A DNA stretch of 64,000 bases, taken from assembly GCA_046290495.1 (NCBI GenBank), contig JBKAGT010000006.1:558001-622000 (forward strand). Direction: 5' to 3'. Shown piece after piece: positions 1 to 9,380 of the stretch. The notes beneath the pieces are model-generated. The model was not told the origin of the DNA, ran no database searches, and saw nothing but the letters and a program-made list of their open reading frames with translations. The stretch's first letter is position 1. Every line of letters starts with the position of its first letter. The DNA is from PGYR01 sp046290495. Its GTDB lineage: Bacteria > Bacteroidota > Ignavibacteria > Kapaibacteriales > UBA2268. The position numbers and the translations under genes are program-made.

Positions 1-132
1 ATACACGGTAGAGAAATGAGTACCATTGACTGCGAAAATGAAAGTAGCTTAGAAATAAATATTAGTAATTTTACTCCTTCAGTGTATTTTATAAAGATGA
101 ATGATGGAGTATTCAAATTCATTAAAAAATAA
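1..132 (+). CDS. C-terminal end of a T9SS-sorted secreted protein (partial)
   Basis: The frame is open from base 1 to a TAA at 130-132, giving 43 residues that end FKFIKK. The pattern (GREMS, then a stretch ending INISNFTPSVYFIKM, a short turn, then a Lys-rich end) is the closing part of a type IX secretion type A sorting domain, in which the last strands read GxYxIKI...xxKxxxx. That domain directs export across the outer membrane and is normally cleaved off. Nothing of the mature protein lies in the window, so its function cannot be read. The other T9SS proteins here (9381, 15865, 18507, 33133) end in the same way. No start codon is visible. Confidence 0.7.
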   Translation: MHGREMSTIDCENESSLEINISNFTPSVYFIKMNDGVFKFIKK

Positions 133-238
133 TACCATACTTACCCAAAAATAAATTAAACTTTCATTAATCGTTACTATTTTGTTCCCTTTTCAGTTTT
201 TATGTGTTATTAGTTACAGAAGTTATATATAGCGACAG

Positions 239-805
239 ATGAGTATTAATCTTAACAAACATACTGATTCTGATCTGATATCAATGATGTCTGATTCGAA
301 GGAGCGTGAAGGGCTTGCTTTTAGTGAGCTCTACGATAGATATGAGTCTACTCTGAGGGCATATATATATACTATTGTTAAAAATGAAGAAAAGACTGAA
401 GACCTAGTACAAGACACTTTTGTTTCATTTTATAAACAAATAAAAAAAGGAAAGGATTTCCCCAATGTACCGGGTTTCCTAATTACAGTCGCTAGAAATT
501 TGTGTCTTAATGACAAGCGTAAGAGTAAGCCAAAAGTTGAGCTTAATGAAGATTACGAGATAGCTGATAAAAAAAAGGAAAGCTATGAAGATAAAGAGCT
601 TTTGGAGTTAATAATAATGGCGACAGAATTCTTGAAAGAAAAATATAGAAGAGCATATATATTAAAAGAATTCGAAGGTTATAAATATAAAGAAATAGCT
701 AAAATGGAATCAATTGCTATTGCAACGGCAAAAGTGAGAGTCCTTAGAGCTAGAAAAATGATAATAAATACATTAGAACCATACATTAAAGATTTGAGTA
801 AATAG
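239..805 (+). CDS. ECF-type RNA polymerase sigma-70 family factor
   Basis: 188 residues, the normal size for an extracytoplasmic-function sigma factor. Region 2 spans about residues 25-95 (LYDRYESTLR, then EDLVQDTFVSFY, then the PGFLITVARNLCLND segment). Region 4 spans about 121-175, with the helix-turn-helix around YKYKEIAKMESIAIATAKVR. Regions 1.1 and 3 are missing, as expected for this class. It would direct RNA polymerase to envelope-stress or secretion promoters. The gene starts with ATG and is followed after 20 nt by an anti-sigma-like membrane protein and then by two lipoproteins, so it is the first gene of a four-gene operon. I could not identify its own promoter. Class confidence is high; the ECF subgroup is not determined. 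Confidence 0.93.
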   Translation: MSINLNKHTDSDLISMMSDSKEREGLAFSELYDRYESTLRAYIYTIVKNEEKTEDLVQDTFVSFYKQIKKGKDFPNVPGFLITVARNLCLNDKRKSKPKVELNEDYEIADKKKESYEDKELLELIIMATEFLKEKYRRAYILKEFEGYKYKEIAKMESIAIATAKVRVLRARKMIINTLEPYIKDLSK

Positions 806-825
806 AGCAGTATTTAGGTGATACT

Positions 826-2157
826 ATGAGTAAGTTTGATAAGTTAAATGAATTTTTAGAAGGTGAGCTGCAAAGTTCAGAGGAGCAGTCATTGTTCAAT
901 GATTTGGCATCTGATGATAAGCTTCGTGGTGAGTTCAAAAATTTATTGGCTATTAGTTCGGTTGTGAAAAACAACAGGAAAGCATTTGCTAAGAATGATA
1001 AAACTAAGAAGGCAGTATTTGCATCACTTGGATTGTCTATCCCTGTAGCAGATGCTGTTTCAACTGCTGCTGGTTCTGCAGGTGCCGGAGCCGTTGTTGG
1101 CTATGGTGCTAAATCTCTATTTACTATTGGTGCACTTTCAGCTGTTGCTACAGCAATAGTAATGTGGTTTATGATTGACCTAGCAGGTGAAAGCACAAAT
1201 AATAATTATATAGAGAAAAGCTTCACTCAAGGCAATTTAGTTGTTGAATTGCCACAGGAAAATACTTCTGAAAAAAGTGATTATGCAATAGTTTCTTCGA
1301 AAAGCGCTGATGAGTCTACTAACTTTGAATCTCTATACTATTCTGAATTAAAAACTAATGAATTATTAAGACAGAGACTCGCTAATTATGAGAATGTAAT
1401 CAGTAATCAAGAAGAAGAGATAAATAGCTACAAGAGTAAGTTAATTGCTTACGAGTCAGAACTACAAGATTTAAAAATCAATTATAAAGCTCAATCAGAG
1501 AGAGACATGGCAGCTTTAGAATCTGAATTAATTTCTGAGATGGATAATCTAAATTCAGAACTTTTAATTAAATCAGAACTTATATCTAACTATGAAAGTC
1601 AACTCTCAGCTCTGAATAAAAGCGGTTTGAATGAAGACCAAAGTGAGATAATACCAATGGTTAGCAAACAGAATAATTCTCAATGGTCTGCAGAGTGGAG
1701 AGGTAGCCAAACATTTGATATGACAGATGTAGAATACAGTAATTCTGATATATCACAATTTAATAATAATGCTTTAGCAGTTATGTATAATTTTGATAAT
1801 GGTTTTTCATTTGGCTCAGAAATAAGGCAGGAAACATTTCAGTTAGAATTCAATGGTGATGATCAAAATGGTGTAAACTACGATTATACTCAAGAACCAA
1901 ACTTTACTTCGCTGAGCGTGTTTGGAAGGCAGAGATTTGATATGAGCCAAACTGTAGATCCGTTTGCTCAACTTACTTTGGGAGGCAATAAAATTGGTAT
2001 AGTTGGTAGAGCTATGGGCGGGATTTTGTACAGTCCATATAGTTACTTAAATATGACATTTGGGCTTGAATATAACTATATGTCCTACCAGTATCAGGGA
2101 GTAAGATTTGGCTCTGGTAAGGTAGGGTTTAATTATGGAGTAAATATCCAATTCTAA
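826..2157 (+). CDS. anti-sigma-like protein with TM segment, coiled coil and C-terminal beta-barrel-like domain
   Basis: 443 residues. Residues 1-60 are charged and helical (MSKFDKLNEFLEGELQ start), like the cytoplasmic N-terminus of Bacteroidota anti-sigma factors that begins with a short LxxFLxGEL motif. A single hydrophobic segment lies at about 96-118. Residues about 166-265 form a long heptad-like coiled coil rich in Glu, Ser and Leu. Residues about 285-443 alternate polar and hydrophobic positions in some eight strands separated by Gly/Asn turns, and the protein ends in Phe (VNIQF), the usual terminus of outer-membrane beta-barrels. The gene directly follows the ECF sigma gene and its stop overlaps the next start by one base. 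The obvious role is sigma control from the envelope, but this architecture is not one I recognise. The barrel assignment is inference. Confidence 0.6.
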   Translation: MSKFDKLNEFLEGELQSSEEQSLFNDLASDDKLRGEFKNLLAISSVVKNNRKAFAKNDKTKKAVFASLGLSIPVADAVSTAAGSAGAGAVVGYGAKSLFTIGALSAVATAIVMWFMIDLAGESTNNNYIEKSFTQGNLVVELPQENTSEKSDYAIVSSKSADESTNFESLYYSELKTNELLRQRLANYENVISNQEEEINSYKSKLIAYESELQDLKINYKAQSERDMAALESELISEMDNLNSELLIKSELISNYESQLSALNKSGLNEDQSEIIPMVSKQNNSQWSAEWRGSQTFDMTDVEYSNSDISQFNNNALAVMYNFDNGFSFGSEIRQETFQLEFNGDDQNGVNYDYTQEPNFTSLSVFGRQRFDMSQTVDPFAQLTLGGNKIGIVGRAMGGILYSPYSYLNMTFGLEYNYMSYQYQGVRFGSGKVGFNYGVNIQF

Positions 2158-3413
2158 TGAAATTATTACTACAAATATCGCTAATACTTTTAATCTTCTG
2201 GGGTTGTAAGGAGCCATCAGTTACGGGTCCTGGTGAGAAGGTTGTGAATGATAGTATAGAATTTGAAATAATAGCAAATTCTGATCAAGGTATAGAAGCC
2301 GATTCGAGCTCAGAGTTTGTGATAGAGTCTAAAGATGAGCTAAATATGTTCATTACAAACAAGTCAGATGGAATGAATCTTAGCTTTATTGACAAGCTAT
2401 TAGATATTGATTTATCTGAAAAAACTCTATTGATAATTACTTATAGAACAATCTATTCTAACTCTTCAATTAAGATTGATTCTTTGTTTATAAGTAATAG
2501 TGGATCTATAGGTGTTGATTATACAGTAGTTGAGGAAGGTAATAGAGAAAACAAGATTAAATATCTATCTGTTGCTCTATTGATAAATAAAAAGATCAAG
2601 CAAGCTCTCCTTTTCAGAAAAAGAATCGAAAGAAGGTTTGAGAATAGTTATGATGGCTACACTACAGTAGCAAAAGATTTAGTAGTTGACTATAGATTCA
2701 AATGGAAAGAGGTCTTTAATAGTGAACTGGAGTTTAATACTTGGGCAACTAAGGTTAGTTTGAAAGATTTTTCTTTGTTGGATAGTGTTGATTTTAACAC
2801 CCAAACACTAATTTCAGTTGGTACCGGATACTTTACAAGTGGTGAATATGACTACTCAATAACAAATATTCAACCTACTTTAAATACTCTAGAAGTAAGT
2901 TCAGAATTTTCAGTTATAAACCATTTGACAGATGTATTTAGTCCATCAAATCACTTTGTTGTGGTTAACAAAACTAACAAACAGATCAGGTTTGGAAGGA
3001 CAAAAATTAATCAATCTGATGCCTTGAGTATGCAAAATCTTTATTATGAGGACTTTAGATCGATTAGGACACAAGCGAATTTAAATATTACGGATAGTTT
3101 GAGTATAACTAAAGTTAGTAGTGCAAGTGAACTAATGGAAGCACTATCGTTATCAAATGAAGTAAATTCAGCTACATTATTAATAGATTTCGAATTCTTT
3201 GATGTTTTAGTGATTAAAACTAATATTATTCCCACTAAAGTTTTGAAAACAGAAGTAGTTGAGTTAAAAGAAAGCAATGGCTTACTAACAGGTAAAGTAA
3301 ATTTGAGAATTCAACCAAACCAAGGAATTGGTACAGGTAGTTTTATAAATATAATTAAAGTAATAAAAACAGATACAGAATTAGATAGTAATTTTGAGGT
3401 GAGATTGTTATGA
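2157..3413 (+). CDS. hypothetical lipoprotein in the ECF sigma operon
   Basis: 418 residues. A lipoprotein signal peptide occupies residues 1-16, with Cys17 in the sequence LIFWGCKEP as the likely lipidation site. The remainder is rich in Ser, Asn, Ile and Asp, beta-like, and without a motif I recognise. Two halves each begin with a phrase about acting when a value is set (SSEFVIESKDELNMF near 50 and ELEFNTWATKVSLKDFS near 195), which hints at a duplicated domain. The ATG overlaps the stop of the upstream anti-sigma-like gene by one base, and its own stop overlaps the next start by four, so it is translationally coupled to both. It probably acts in the periplasm or at a membrane surface as part of the sigma system. 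The function is unknown. Confidence 0.75.
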   Translation: MKLLLQISLILLIFWGCKEPSVTGPGEKVVNDSIEFEIIANSDQGIEADSSSEFVIESKDELNMFITNKSDGMNLSFIDKLLDIDLSEKTLLIITYRTIYSNSSIKIDSLFISNSGSIGVDYTVVEEGNRENKIKYLSVALLINKKIKQALLFRKRIERRFENSYDGYTTVAKDLVVDYRFKWKEVFNSELEFNTWATKVSLKDFSLLDSVDFNTQTLISVGTGYFTSGEYDYSITNIQPTLNTLEVSSEFSVINHLTDVFSPSNHFVVVNKTNKQIRFGRTKINQSDALSMQNLYYEDFRSIRTQANLNITDSLSITKVSSASELMEALSLSNEVNSATLLIDFEFFDVLVIKTNIIPTKVLKTEVVELKESNGLLTGKVNLRIQPNQGIGTGSFINIIKVIKTDTELDSNFEVRLL

Positions 3414-4813
3414 GAAAATTAGCATTAATTTTAGCATTATTAATAGTAGCAATAGGTTGTAAAGATCCGAGACTAGGTCCAGATGACGATAAAAAGCCAA
3501 CTACTGAATTAAATCAAATTAGCTTTGAAAGCCCATCAGTAGGTCAAAAATCAGTCTATGTGCATTTTGTAGGTTTTAATGTATGGTCTAACACTCAAAA
3601 AGATCTTGAGTACACTAATGATACTCTTACACTAGAAATCACTAATCAGATTGACGACAATACATTCATAATAACTGAAACAGTTAAAGGGAGTTATTTC
3701 GATAGGTACGACAAAAAGCAAAATTCATTTACTTTGAAAGTACATCAAGATTCTGTTTCCTTCATTGGTGAGGATTATTATGGCTCAATATTATTTTCTC
3801 TTCAAGAGCCAACACTTAGACCAAATTCAAGAATGGAGCTGTCTCATAATGGATGGTTGATATCACCAAATACAACTTATAAGAATTTAGATGGGTATTT
3901 GTTTGATTATAAAGTAGGTGATACTACATTTGCAGGGATAAATACACATGTTAACTATGAACCAATGACATACGATGGTGGTGGCTTAGCGGTTGCGTAT
4001 AACTATCAACTTGGAGTTGTTCGTTCTTATGTTATTAATCCATGGACTGCTCAGGCAGATGGTTTTGACTTAGTAAATACAATAAATAATGAAAAGCCAA
4101 GAACAGACTTTGTCGATACTAAGTGGGAGTTAGTTTCTGCAACTACTGTAGATGGTAATGTGAAGACTGCTAAAGAGCTAGAAGCAATCGGGTATTATAT
4201 ATATTTCACTAATGAATCTGAGTTCTATTTATTTTACGGAAATGATTCAGGCGGTGAATACAGCATAGATGGAAATCAAATAAAAATTGAAATGGGAGCA
4301 ACTACAAAGAAGCTTTCACCTTTCATGGAATTATATGATATCTTAAATGAATCTATCAAATTCAGTGCAAATACTAACAAGTTAATTATATATTCTGATA
4401 ACAATGAATATAGCAGTGTTGAATTTAAGTTAGTTAGTCCAAATACTGATGTCTTAGCTTTGTCTAAGAACAACTGGAAACTCACGAATTTAGTTTTGGC
4501 TGATAGGTCAGTTGTAAAACTAGATGACTATATTGACAGAAACAGCACGATGAATAACTTTACATTAAAATTCTTAAGAAATAGTTACTATGAGGGGTTT
4601 TCTGGTTGTAATACTTATGGCGGAAAATATGAGGTAAGTAACACAAAATTAGAAATGTTTGGCGGAAATATTACAGAAGCCGCTTGCCCATTTTCACAAG
4701 AATATAATGATATTCTTAATAAATCTCATTCGTATAACTTAATAGATGGAACATTAAACATTTATTCTAATCACATAAATGTAAAAGCATTAATCTTTGT
4801 GCCGACTCGATAA
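3410..4813 (+). CDS. lipoprotein with C-terminal META (HslJ-like) domain
   Basis: 467 residues. A signal peptide ends in AIGCKDP, with Cys17 as the lipidation site. The C-terminal 115 residues (about 353-465) match the META fold: NWKLTNL start, FSGCNTYGGKYE signature near residues 397-408, then ITEAACPFSQEY. Residues about 237-340 begin with TKWELVSAT and read like a second, diverged lipocalin-type module (FTNESEFYLFYGNDSGGEY). META/HslJ domains occur in envelope-stress lipoproteins, including proteins linked to heat or novobiocin resistance. Being last in an ECF sigma operon fits an envelope-maintenance role. The start overlaps the previous gene by ATGA. The substrate is unknown. Confidence 0.8.
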   Translation: MRKLALILALLIVAIGCKDPRLGPDDDKKPTTELNQISFESPSVGQKSVYVHFVGFNVWSNTQKDLEYTNDTLTLEITNQIDDNTFIITETVKGSYFDRYDKKQNSFTLKVHQDSVSFIGEDYYGSILFSLQEPTLRPNSRMELSHNGWLISPNTTYKNLDGYLFDYKVGDTTFAGINTHVNYEPMTYDGGGLAVAYNYQLGVVRSYVINPWTAQADGFDLVNTINNEKPRTDFVDTKWELVSATTVDGNVKTAKELEAIGYYIYFTNESEFYLFYGNDSGGEYSIDGNQIKIEMGATTKKLSPFMELYDILNESIKFSANTNKLIIYSDNNEYSSVEFKLVSPNTDVLALSKNNWKLTNLVLADRSVVKLDDYIDRNSTMNNFTLKFLRNSYYEGFSGCNTYGGKYEVSNTKLEMFGGNITEAACPFSQEYNDILNKSHSYNLIDGTLNIYSNHINVKALIFVPTR

Positions 4814-4907
4814 AAGTAGTGAAATCACAATAAAATTTACTTTCTTAATTCTATATTTTATTATATTAGAAGACTAATTAATCTGAATTTAAAAAAGAGA
4901 AAGTAAT

Positions 4908-6080
4908 ATGCCTTTTTATCATAAATTGGGTGAAATACCTAACCCAAAGCACACTGCTTTTAGAAAACCTGATGGAAGTTTGTATATCGAAGAGCTAGCT
5001 AGTACTAAGGGCTTTTCTGATATCTATAGCAATAAATATCATATCAATTCTCCAACTAAGGTGTTAAGAATAAATGAATTACCTGATGTGGAGTTAAAGC
5101 TATGGAAAGATCCACCAGTAAAGCATTTGCACTTTTATACGGATAGAATAACCAAAGATGGTGATTTCTTTGATTCAAGAATTCCTTACCTTAGAAATGA
5201 TCATGTAGTTGTTTATACAGCGCACCCGAACAAAAACCCTAAGCAATTCTACAAAAATGCCTATGCCCACGAATTTGTTTTCGTACACAGAGGTAGCGGT
5301 AAACTATTTACTGACTACGGTACAATTCACTTTGTTCAAGGTGATCAGATTGTAATACCAATGGGTACAGTTCACCAAATTGTGTTCGATGATTTGAAGG
5401 ACAATAAGCTATTAGTGGTTGAATCAGCATCGTCATTTGAGATTCCTAAGCATTATAGAAATCAATATGGACAATGTTCTGAAGATGCTCCTTACTGTGA
5501 GCGTGATTTCAAAATACCCACTGAGTTAGAAGTGCACGACGAAAAAGGAGAGTTCATAATCAGAATCAAAGCTGGGAAAAAGATGTATGAATACGTTCAC
5601 CCATACCACCCTCTTGATGTAGTTGGTTGGGATGGATATCTATACCCATGGGCTTTTAATATCCGTGATTATCATCCGAAAGTTGGTAGAATTCACCTGC
5701 CACCGCCAATTCACTTACTATACAACACGGAGCACTTCGTGCTTTGCAATTTCAATCCTCGTCCGTTCGATTGGTATCCAGATGCCATTCCTGCACCGTA
5801 TTTCCATACAAATGTGGATAGTGCAGAGATGCTTTACTATGTAGAGGGAGATTTTATGTCAAGAAGAGGAATTGAGGAGGGTTCTATTACACTCCACCCA
5901 GTTGGGCTGCCGCATGGACCTCAACCAGGCAAGACTGAAGCATCTATAGGTGCAAAAGAAACTGACGAATATGCTATTATGCTTGATACATTTGGGACTT
6001 TATACCCTACATTGAATGTAAACGATTGCGAAGATGAGGAATATTACAAGTCTTGGTTAGAAGAAGGGGATGAAAAGTAA
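4908..6080 (+). CDS. hmgA: homogentisate 1,2-dioxygenase family protein
   Basis: 390 residues, shorter than the roughly 430-445 of proteobacterial and animal enzymes but with the same two-cupin layout. The N-terminal half contains HEFVFVHRGSGKLFTDYG and GDQIVIPMGTVHQI. The C-terminal half has PYFHTN, then AEMLYYVEGDF, then LPHGPQPG, which give a candidate iron triad His300, Glu307 and His336. The His-to-His distance (36) equals that of the human enzyme, although the Glu sits one residue later. The reaction opens the homogentisate ring to maleylacetoacetate in tyrosine and phenylalanine breakdown. It is monocistronic here; a FAH-family hydrolase that could act later in the pathway is at 54479-55492. 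Alternative: a close relative acting on another aromatic dihydroxy acid. Confidence 0.82.
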   Translation: MPFYHKLGEIPNPKHTAFRKPDGSLYIEELASTKGFSDIYSNKYHINSPTKVLRINELPDVELKLWKDPPVKHLHFYTDRITKDGDFFDSRIPYLRNDHVVVYTAHPNKNPKQFYKNAYAHEFVFVHRGSGKLFTDYGTIHFVQGDQIVIPMGTVHQIVFDDLKDNKLLVVESASSFEIPKHYRNQYGQCSEDAPYCERDFKIPTELEVHDEKGEFIIRIKAGKKMYEYVHPYHPLDVVGWDGYLYPWAFNIRDYHPKVGRIHLPPPIHLLYNTEHFVLCNFNPRPFDWYPDAIPAPYFHTNVDSAEMLYYVEGDFMSRRGIEEGSITLHPVGLPHGPQPGKTEASIGAKETDEYAIMLDTFGTLYPTLNVNDCEDEEYYKSWLEEGDEK

Positions 6081-6108
6081 AAATTAATTAAAACACAATT
6101 TAGAAAAG

Positions 6109-7665
6109 CTATTTCCTTTTTAAAACTACTATGCTGATATCGTCAGTTAGTTCATCGCTACCAGCAAATTCAGTTACTTTTTTGAGTATATGTTGAGTAG
6201 CATCTTTAGGGGATAGCTTTTTTGTTTCAGATATAATTGCTTTTGCTCCCTCCATACCTAACTCATTTCCGTCTTTGTCTGTTGCTTCGTTCAGGCCGTC
6301 GGTGTACATAACTAACATATTATCTAGTTCTAAAGTTTCAGACTCATATTCTAAAGGCGAAGGTAAAAATCCAAGTATTACACCACCTACTTTTAGTTCT
6401 TTTATTTCATCTTCATTACCAACTAAAAGAGGGTAGAAGTGTCCTGCATTTATATACTCAAAAGTATGATTAGATTGATCATAAAGGCAAAAGAATGCAG
6501 TGATAAACATATCTTTAGATGTATTTTTATAAACTATTTTATTTACTGAATCAACTAATTCTTTCAGATTTGGCTCTATTGGTGCTAATGCTTGTATCGC
6601 AGCTTGTATATTTGACATTATAATTGCAGCAGGCACTCCTTTCCCTGTTACATCAGCTATTACGAATAGATATTTGTCTTCATTGATTCTAATATAGTCG
6701 AAATAATCTCCACCGACTTCTCCAGATGGGTTAGTGAAACCATAGAAACTGAAATTCTTTTCTTCTAGAGTGCTTTCAGGCAATAGCTTCATTTGTATTT
6801 CACTTGCTATACTCATTTCAGACTCATATTTCTTTTTCTCAATCTCTTCTAAGATAAGTCTTTCATTTTCAATAGCTGAAATTGCAGTTGTAGCTAAGCT
6901 TTGAACAAAACTGTAATCCTGTTCGTCATATTCGCCAATCATCTTTGGACCAATTACAATGTAGCCTTCAGTTTTACCAAATATTTCCATAGGGGAGACT
7001 ATCTTTATCTTATCTCTAAACTCCTCTTTTAAATCTGTGCTTAGTCTAATTTTATTAAATTTAGGAGTCAGTTCACACAACTCATCATCTGAAATATCCA
7101 AATTGTTCTTCAGAACTTCAGTACCATTGCTAGTTTTAACTACAGCATATTTATTTGTGGTAAGTTGCCCCATTATGTTGAATGCAATTGCTTGTATTAT
7201 CTTGTCCAAGGAAGACAAACCACTAAAGGAACGACTAATTTCAAAAAGAGTCTCTAGTAGTTGATTTTTCTTTTCTGTTTGTTTTTTTTCAGATTGAAGT
7301 CTGTCAAAAATCAGCAAGTTTTCAAGGGCAGATTTTGAGATTGATAATATGAGTTTTACATACTTTTCTTCTACCGAATTGATAGGAACACCAGTTAATT
7401 TATCGCCTATAATAAATTCATATTTTGTGAGGTTATCTACTGATATTGATTCAATTAATTTTGGTGAGCAATCTAACTTACCTTTTTTAAAATGTACGAA
7501 CTCCTTGTTGTCCTTATATTTGACTGCTTCTACACCACATACTCCTAATTTACCTAATATAGTTAGTAATGTAGAGTTAACAATAAAATCTTCACTCAAA
7601 TTTTGATTTAATTTATTACTAAAATCAAGTAATGATTCTAAATTTATTAGTTCTGCGGTTCTCAT
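6109..7665 (-). CDS. GAF-domain PP2C-type serine/threonine phosphatase (RsbU/SpoIIE-like)
   Basis: 518 residues, with no membrane segment or signal peptide. Two GAF-like sensor regions precede the catalytic part, at about 10-125 and 137-275 (the second begins LLETLFEISRSFSGL). A helical linker (NERLILEEIEKKKYESEMSIASEIQ) leads into a PP2C-like phosphatase at about 290-517. Metal-binding motifs are GGDYFD (318-323), ADVTGKG (337-343), YTDGLNEA (454-461) and TDDIS (507-511). Such proteins dephosphorylate anti-anti-sigma (STAS) proteins in partner-switching pathways. No STAS or anti-sigma kinase gene is nearby, so its partner is elsewhere. It overlaps the upstream lipoprotein gene by four bases and ends a co-directional cluster. 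Confidence 0.88.
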   Translation of the reverse strand: MRTAELINLESLLDFSNKLNQNLSEDFIVNSTLLTILGKLGVCGVEAVKYKDNKEFVHFKKGKLDCSPKLIESISVDNLTKYEFIIGDKLTGVPINSVEEKYVKLILSISKSALENLLIFDRLQSEKKQTEKKNQLLETLFEISRSFSGLSSLDKIIQAIAFNIMGQLTTNKYAVVKTSNGTEVLKNNLDISDDELCELTPKFNKIRLSTDLKEEFRDKIKIVSPMEIFGKTEGYIVIGPKMIGEYDEQDYSFVQSLATTAISAIENERLILEEIEKKKYESEMSIASEIQMKLLPESTLEEKNFSFYGFTNPSGEVGGDYFDYIRINEDKYLFVIADVTGKGVPAAIIMSNIQAAIQALAPIEPNLKELVDSVNKIVYKNTSKDMFITAFFCLYDQSNHTFEYINAGHFYPLLVGNEDEIKELKVGGVILGFLPSPLEYESETLELDNMLVMYTDGLNEATDKDGNELGMEGAKAIISETKKLSPKDATQHILKKVTEFAGSDELTDDISIVVLKRK

Positions 7666-8681
7666 TGTTGAATCATAAACCTGTTTGTGTTTGCAGGTAG
7701 ACTTACTTCGTCAACTATAGCACCTGATTTAGAGTTTGAAATAACGATTTTCGAACTATTTCCGTCTCTTTCTAATAGCATAATAGATTCGAAATTTGGG
7801 CCATACTCCATCTGTTCGAACTGCCTTTCAGTTATAGTTGTGAATCTATCATCTACTCTGTTATCAATTCTAATGTACCCTAAATTTGTCGCTACAAATG
7901 TATAAGATAGAGATGTGCTGAGTATATCATAACTTTCTAGATTATTAGCATTTATCCTAGCGTCGCCAAACTCAAAAGATTCTCTTAATGTATTCGATCC
8001 AGTATTAATGTAGTGAATTTGAGCAGGGATTTGATTGTTTTCATTACTAATTCTATTCGATACAACTAATAGTTCATTTCTTGAAGTGATAGATGAAACG
8101 CTAGGAGGAGTGGGTAAATCGATTTGATTTGATTCTCTATAATTTCTAATATCAATTACACTGACACTACTTGATTGAGGTTCTGTTAGATATACAAAGC
8201 TTCCAGCACTATTGATAGAATTGATTACGCTACCTCCATCTATATATCTAACTATTTCATTGTAAACTAAATCATAATTCGCCACGTATGGGGCATTTTT
8301 GAATGTCACAAAACCATCTGCAATATTAGAAAAGCTAATATCATCTGGTCCTGATGAATTAGGAAACTCATTCGTCTTAATCAAAGTATCAGCTTCAGAA
8401 TCAAACACGTACATTTTGTTTTCATTAGGTACTAGAATATAGACTTTACCCTGAAACTCACGAATGTTTGAAATGTTAGAATTTACTTCTATACCATTCG
8501 ATTCTAATAGTTTGTCTACTAGCAATGTCATTGCAGGAAACTCATAAATGCTTACTTCATTTGTTTCACTATTAGCAATGTATATATCATTAGCGTTGAC
8601 TGAGTTGTCAATTAATCTTTCCTCTTTATTACACGCTATGAATAAGAACGTAAATATTATTATTGAAAATCTTGTCATCAT
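7662..8681 (-). CDS. lipoprotein with beta-propeller-like repeats (YncE-like)
   Basis: 339 residues. The signal peptide ends FLFIACNKE, with Cys17 the likely lipidated residue. The body has repeated four-stranded blades of the kind NDIYIANSETNEVSIYEF, SSSVSVIDIRNYRESNQI and ELLVVSNRI, typical of YncE or NHL-type propellers. No catalytic residues are apparent. The gene starts with two adjacent ATG codons, the first overlapping the yggS stop by one base, and its stop overlaps the phosphatase start, so all three are translationally coupled. It probably binds a ligand or partner at the envelope. The exact family is uncertain. Confidence 0.7.
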   Translation of the reverse strand: MMTRFSIIIFTFLFIACNKEERLIDNSVNANDIYIANSETNEVSIYEFPAMTLLVDKLLESNGIEVNSNISNIREFQGKVYILVPNENKMYVFDSEADTLIKTNEFPNSSGPDDISFSNIADGFVTFKNAPYVANYDLVYNEIVRYIDGGSVINSINSAGSFVYLTEPQSSSVSVIDIRNYRESNQIDLPTPPSVSSITSRNELLVVSNRISNENNQIPAQIHYINTGSNTLRESFEFGDARINANNLESYDILSTSLSYTFVATNLGYIRIDNRVDDRFTTITERQFEQMEYGPNFESIMLLERDGNSSKIVISNSKSGAIVDEVSLPANTNRFMIQQ

Positions 8682-9379
8682 CAGCTATATACCCTCTCAC
8701 CAAATATTGCAGTTCCAACTCTAATCATTGTGCTACCTTCTGATATTGCTAATTGATAGTCAGCAGTCATACCCATTGATAACTCGTTCAAATCAGTTCC
8801 TAACTCATTGTTAATATTATTTTTTAAGTCTTTCAGCAAGGCAAATTCTTTTTTTCTTTCACTATCTGTGCTATCAAGTCCAGAAATAGTCATCAAACCT
8901 TTCAAATTTACATTTTCTAAATCAATTATTCCTTTAGCTATATCTAAAGCATCATTAGGATTGCATCCTGATTTAGAATCTTCACCTGATGTGTTTACTT
9001 GGAGCAAAATATCAATAGTTCTATCATTTTGATTAGCTCTTTTATTTATTTCCTTTGCTAACTTCAGTTTATAAACAGAATGAATGCAATTGACAAATGG
9101 AGCAATATACTTAACCTTATTCGTTTGCAAATGGCCGATAAAGTGCCACTCAATTTTATCCTTTGTTTTGTCGTCTAACCATTCAAATTTTTCCACCATT
9201 TCCTGTACGTAATTTTCACCGAATACTCTCAAACCAGCATCGAACGCTCTTTTCATTGCCTCTTTTGGGTGTGATTTTGATACAGAAATTATCTTTAAGT
9301 TGTTTTTCTTTACTTCTGGTATACTATTTAATATACTATTATAATTTTCTTTGTATTGTTCTTTGTCTAATAATGCCAA
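8681..9379 (-). CDS. yggS: YggS/PROSC family pyridoxal-phosphate-binding protein
   Basis: 232 residues, the normal length. Lys35 in SVSKSHPKE is the residue that binds pyridoxal phosphate. Other family landmarks are FGENYVQEM, IEWHFIGHLQTNKVKYI, LMTISGL, LSMGMTADYQLAI and STMIRVGTAIFGER. YggS proteins maintain cellular vitamin B6 and amino-acid balance and show no known enzyme activity. The start codon is TTG: the frame meets a TAA nine bases upstream and the next in-frame ATG falls beyond the active lysine, so TTG at 9379 is the only sensible start. It lies one base after the aminopeptidase stop and overlaps the next gene by one base. Confidence 0.93.
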   Translation of the reverse strand: MALLDKEQYKENYNSILNSIPEVKKNNLKIISVSKSHPKEAMKRAFDAGLRVFGENYVQEMVEKFEWLDDKTKDKIEWHFIGHLQTNKVKYIAPFVNCIHSVYKLKLAKEINKRANQNDRTIDILLQVNTSGEDSKSGCNPNDALDIAKGIIDLENVNLKGLMTISGLDSTDSERKKEFALLKDLKNNINNELGTDLNELSMGMTADYQLAISEGSTMIRVGTAIFGERVYS

Positions 9380-9380
9380 T

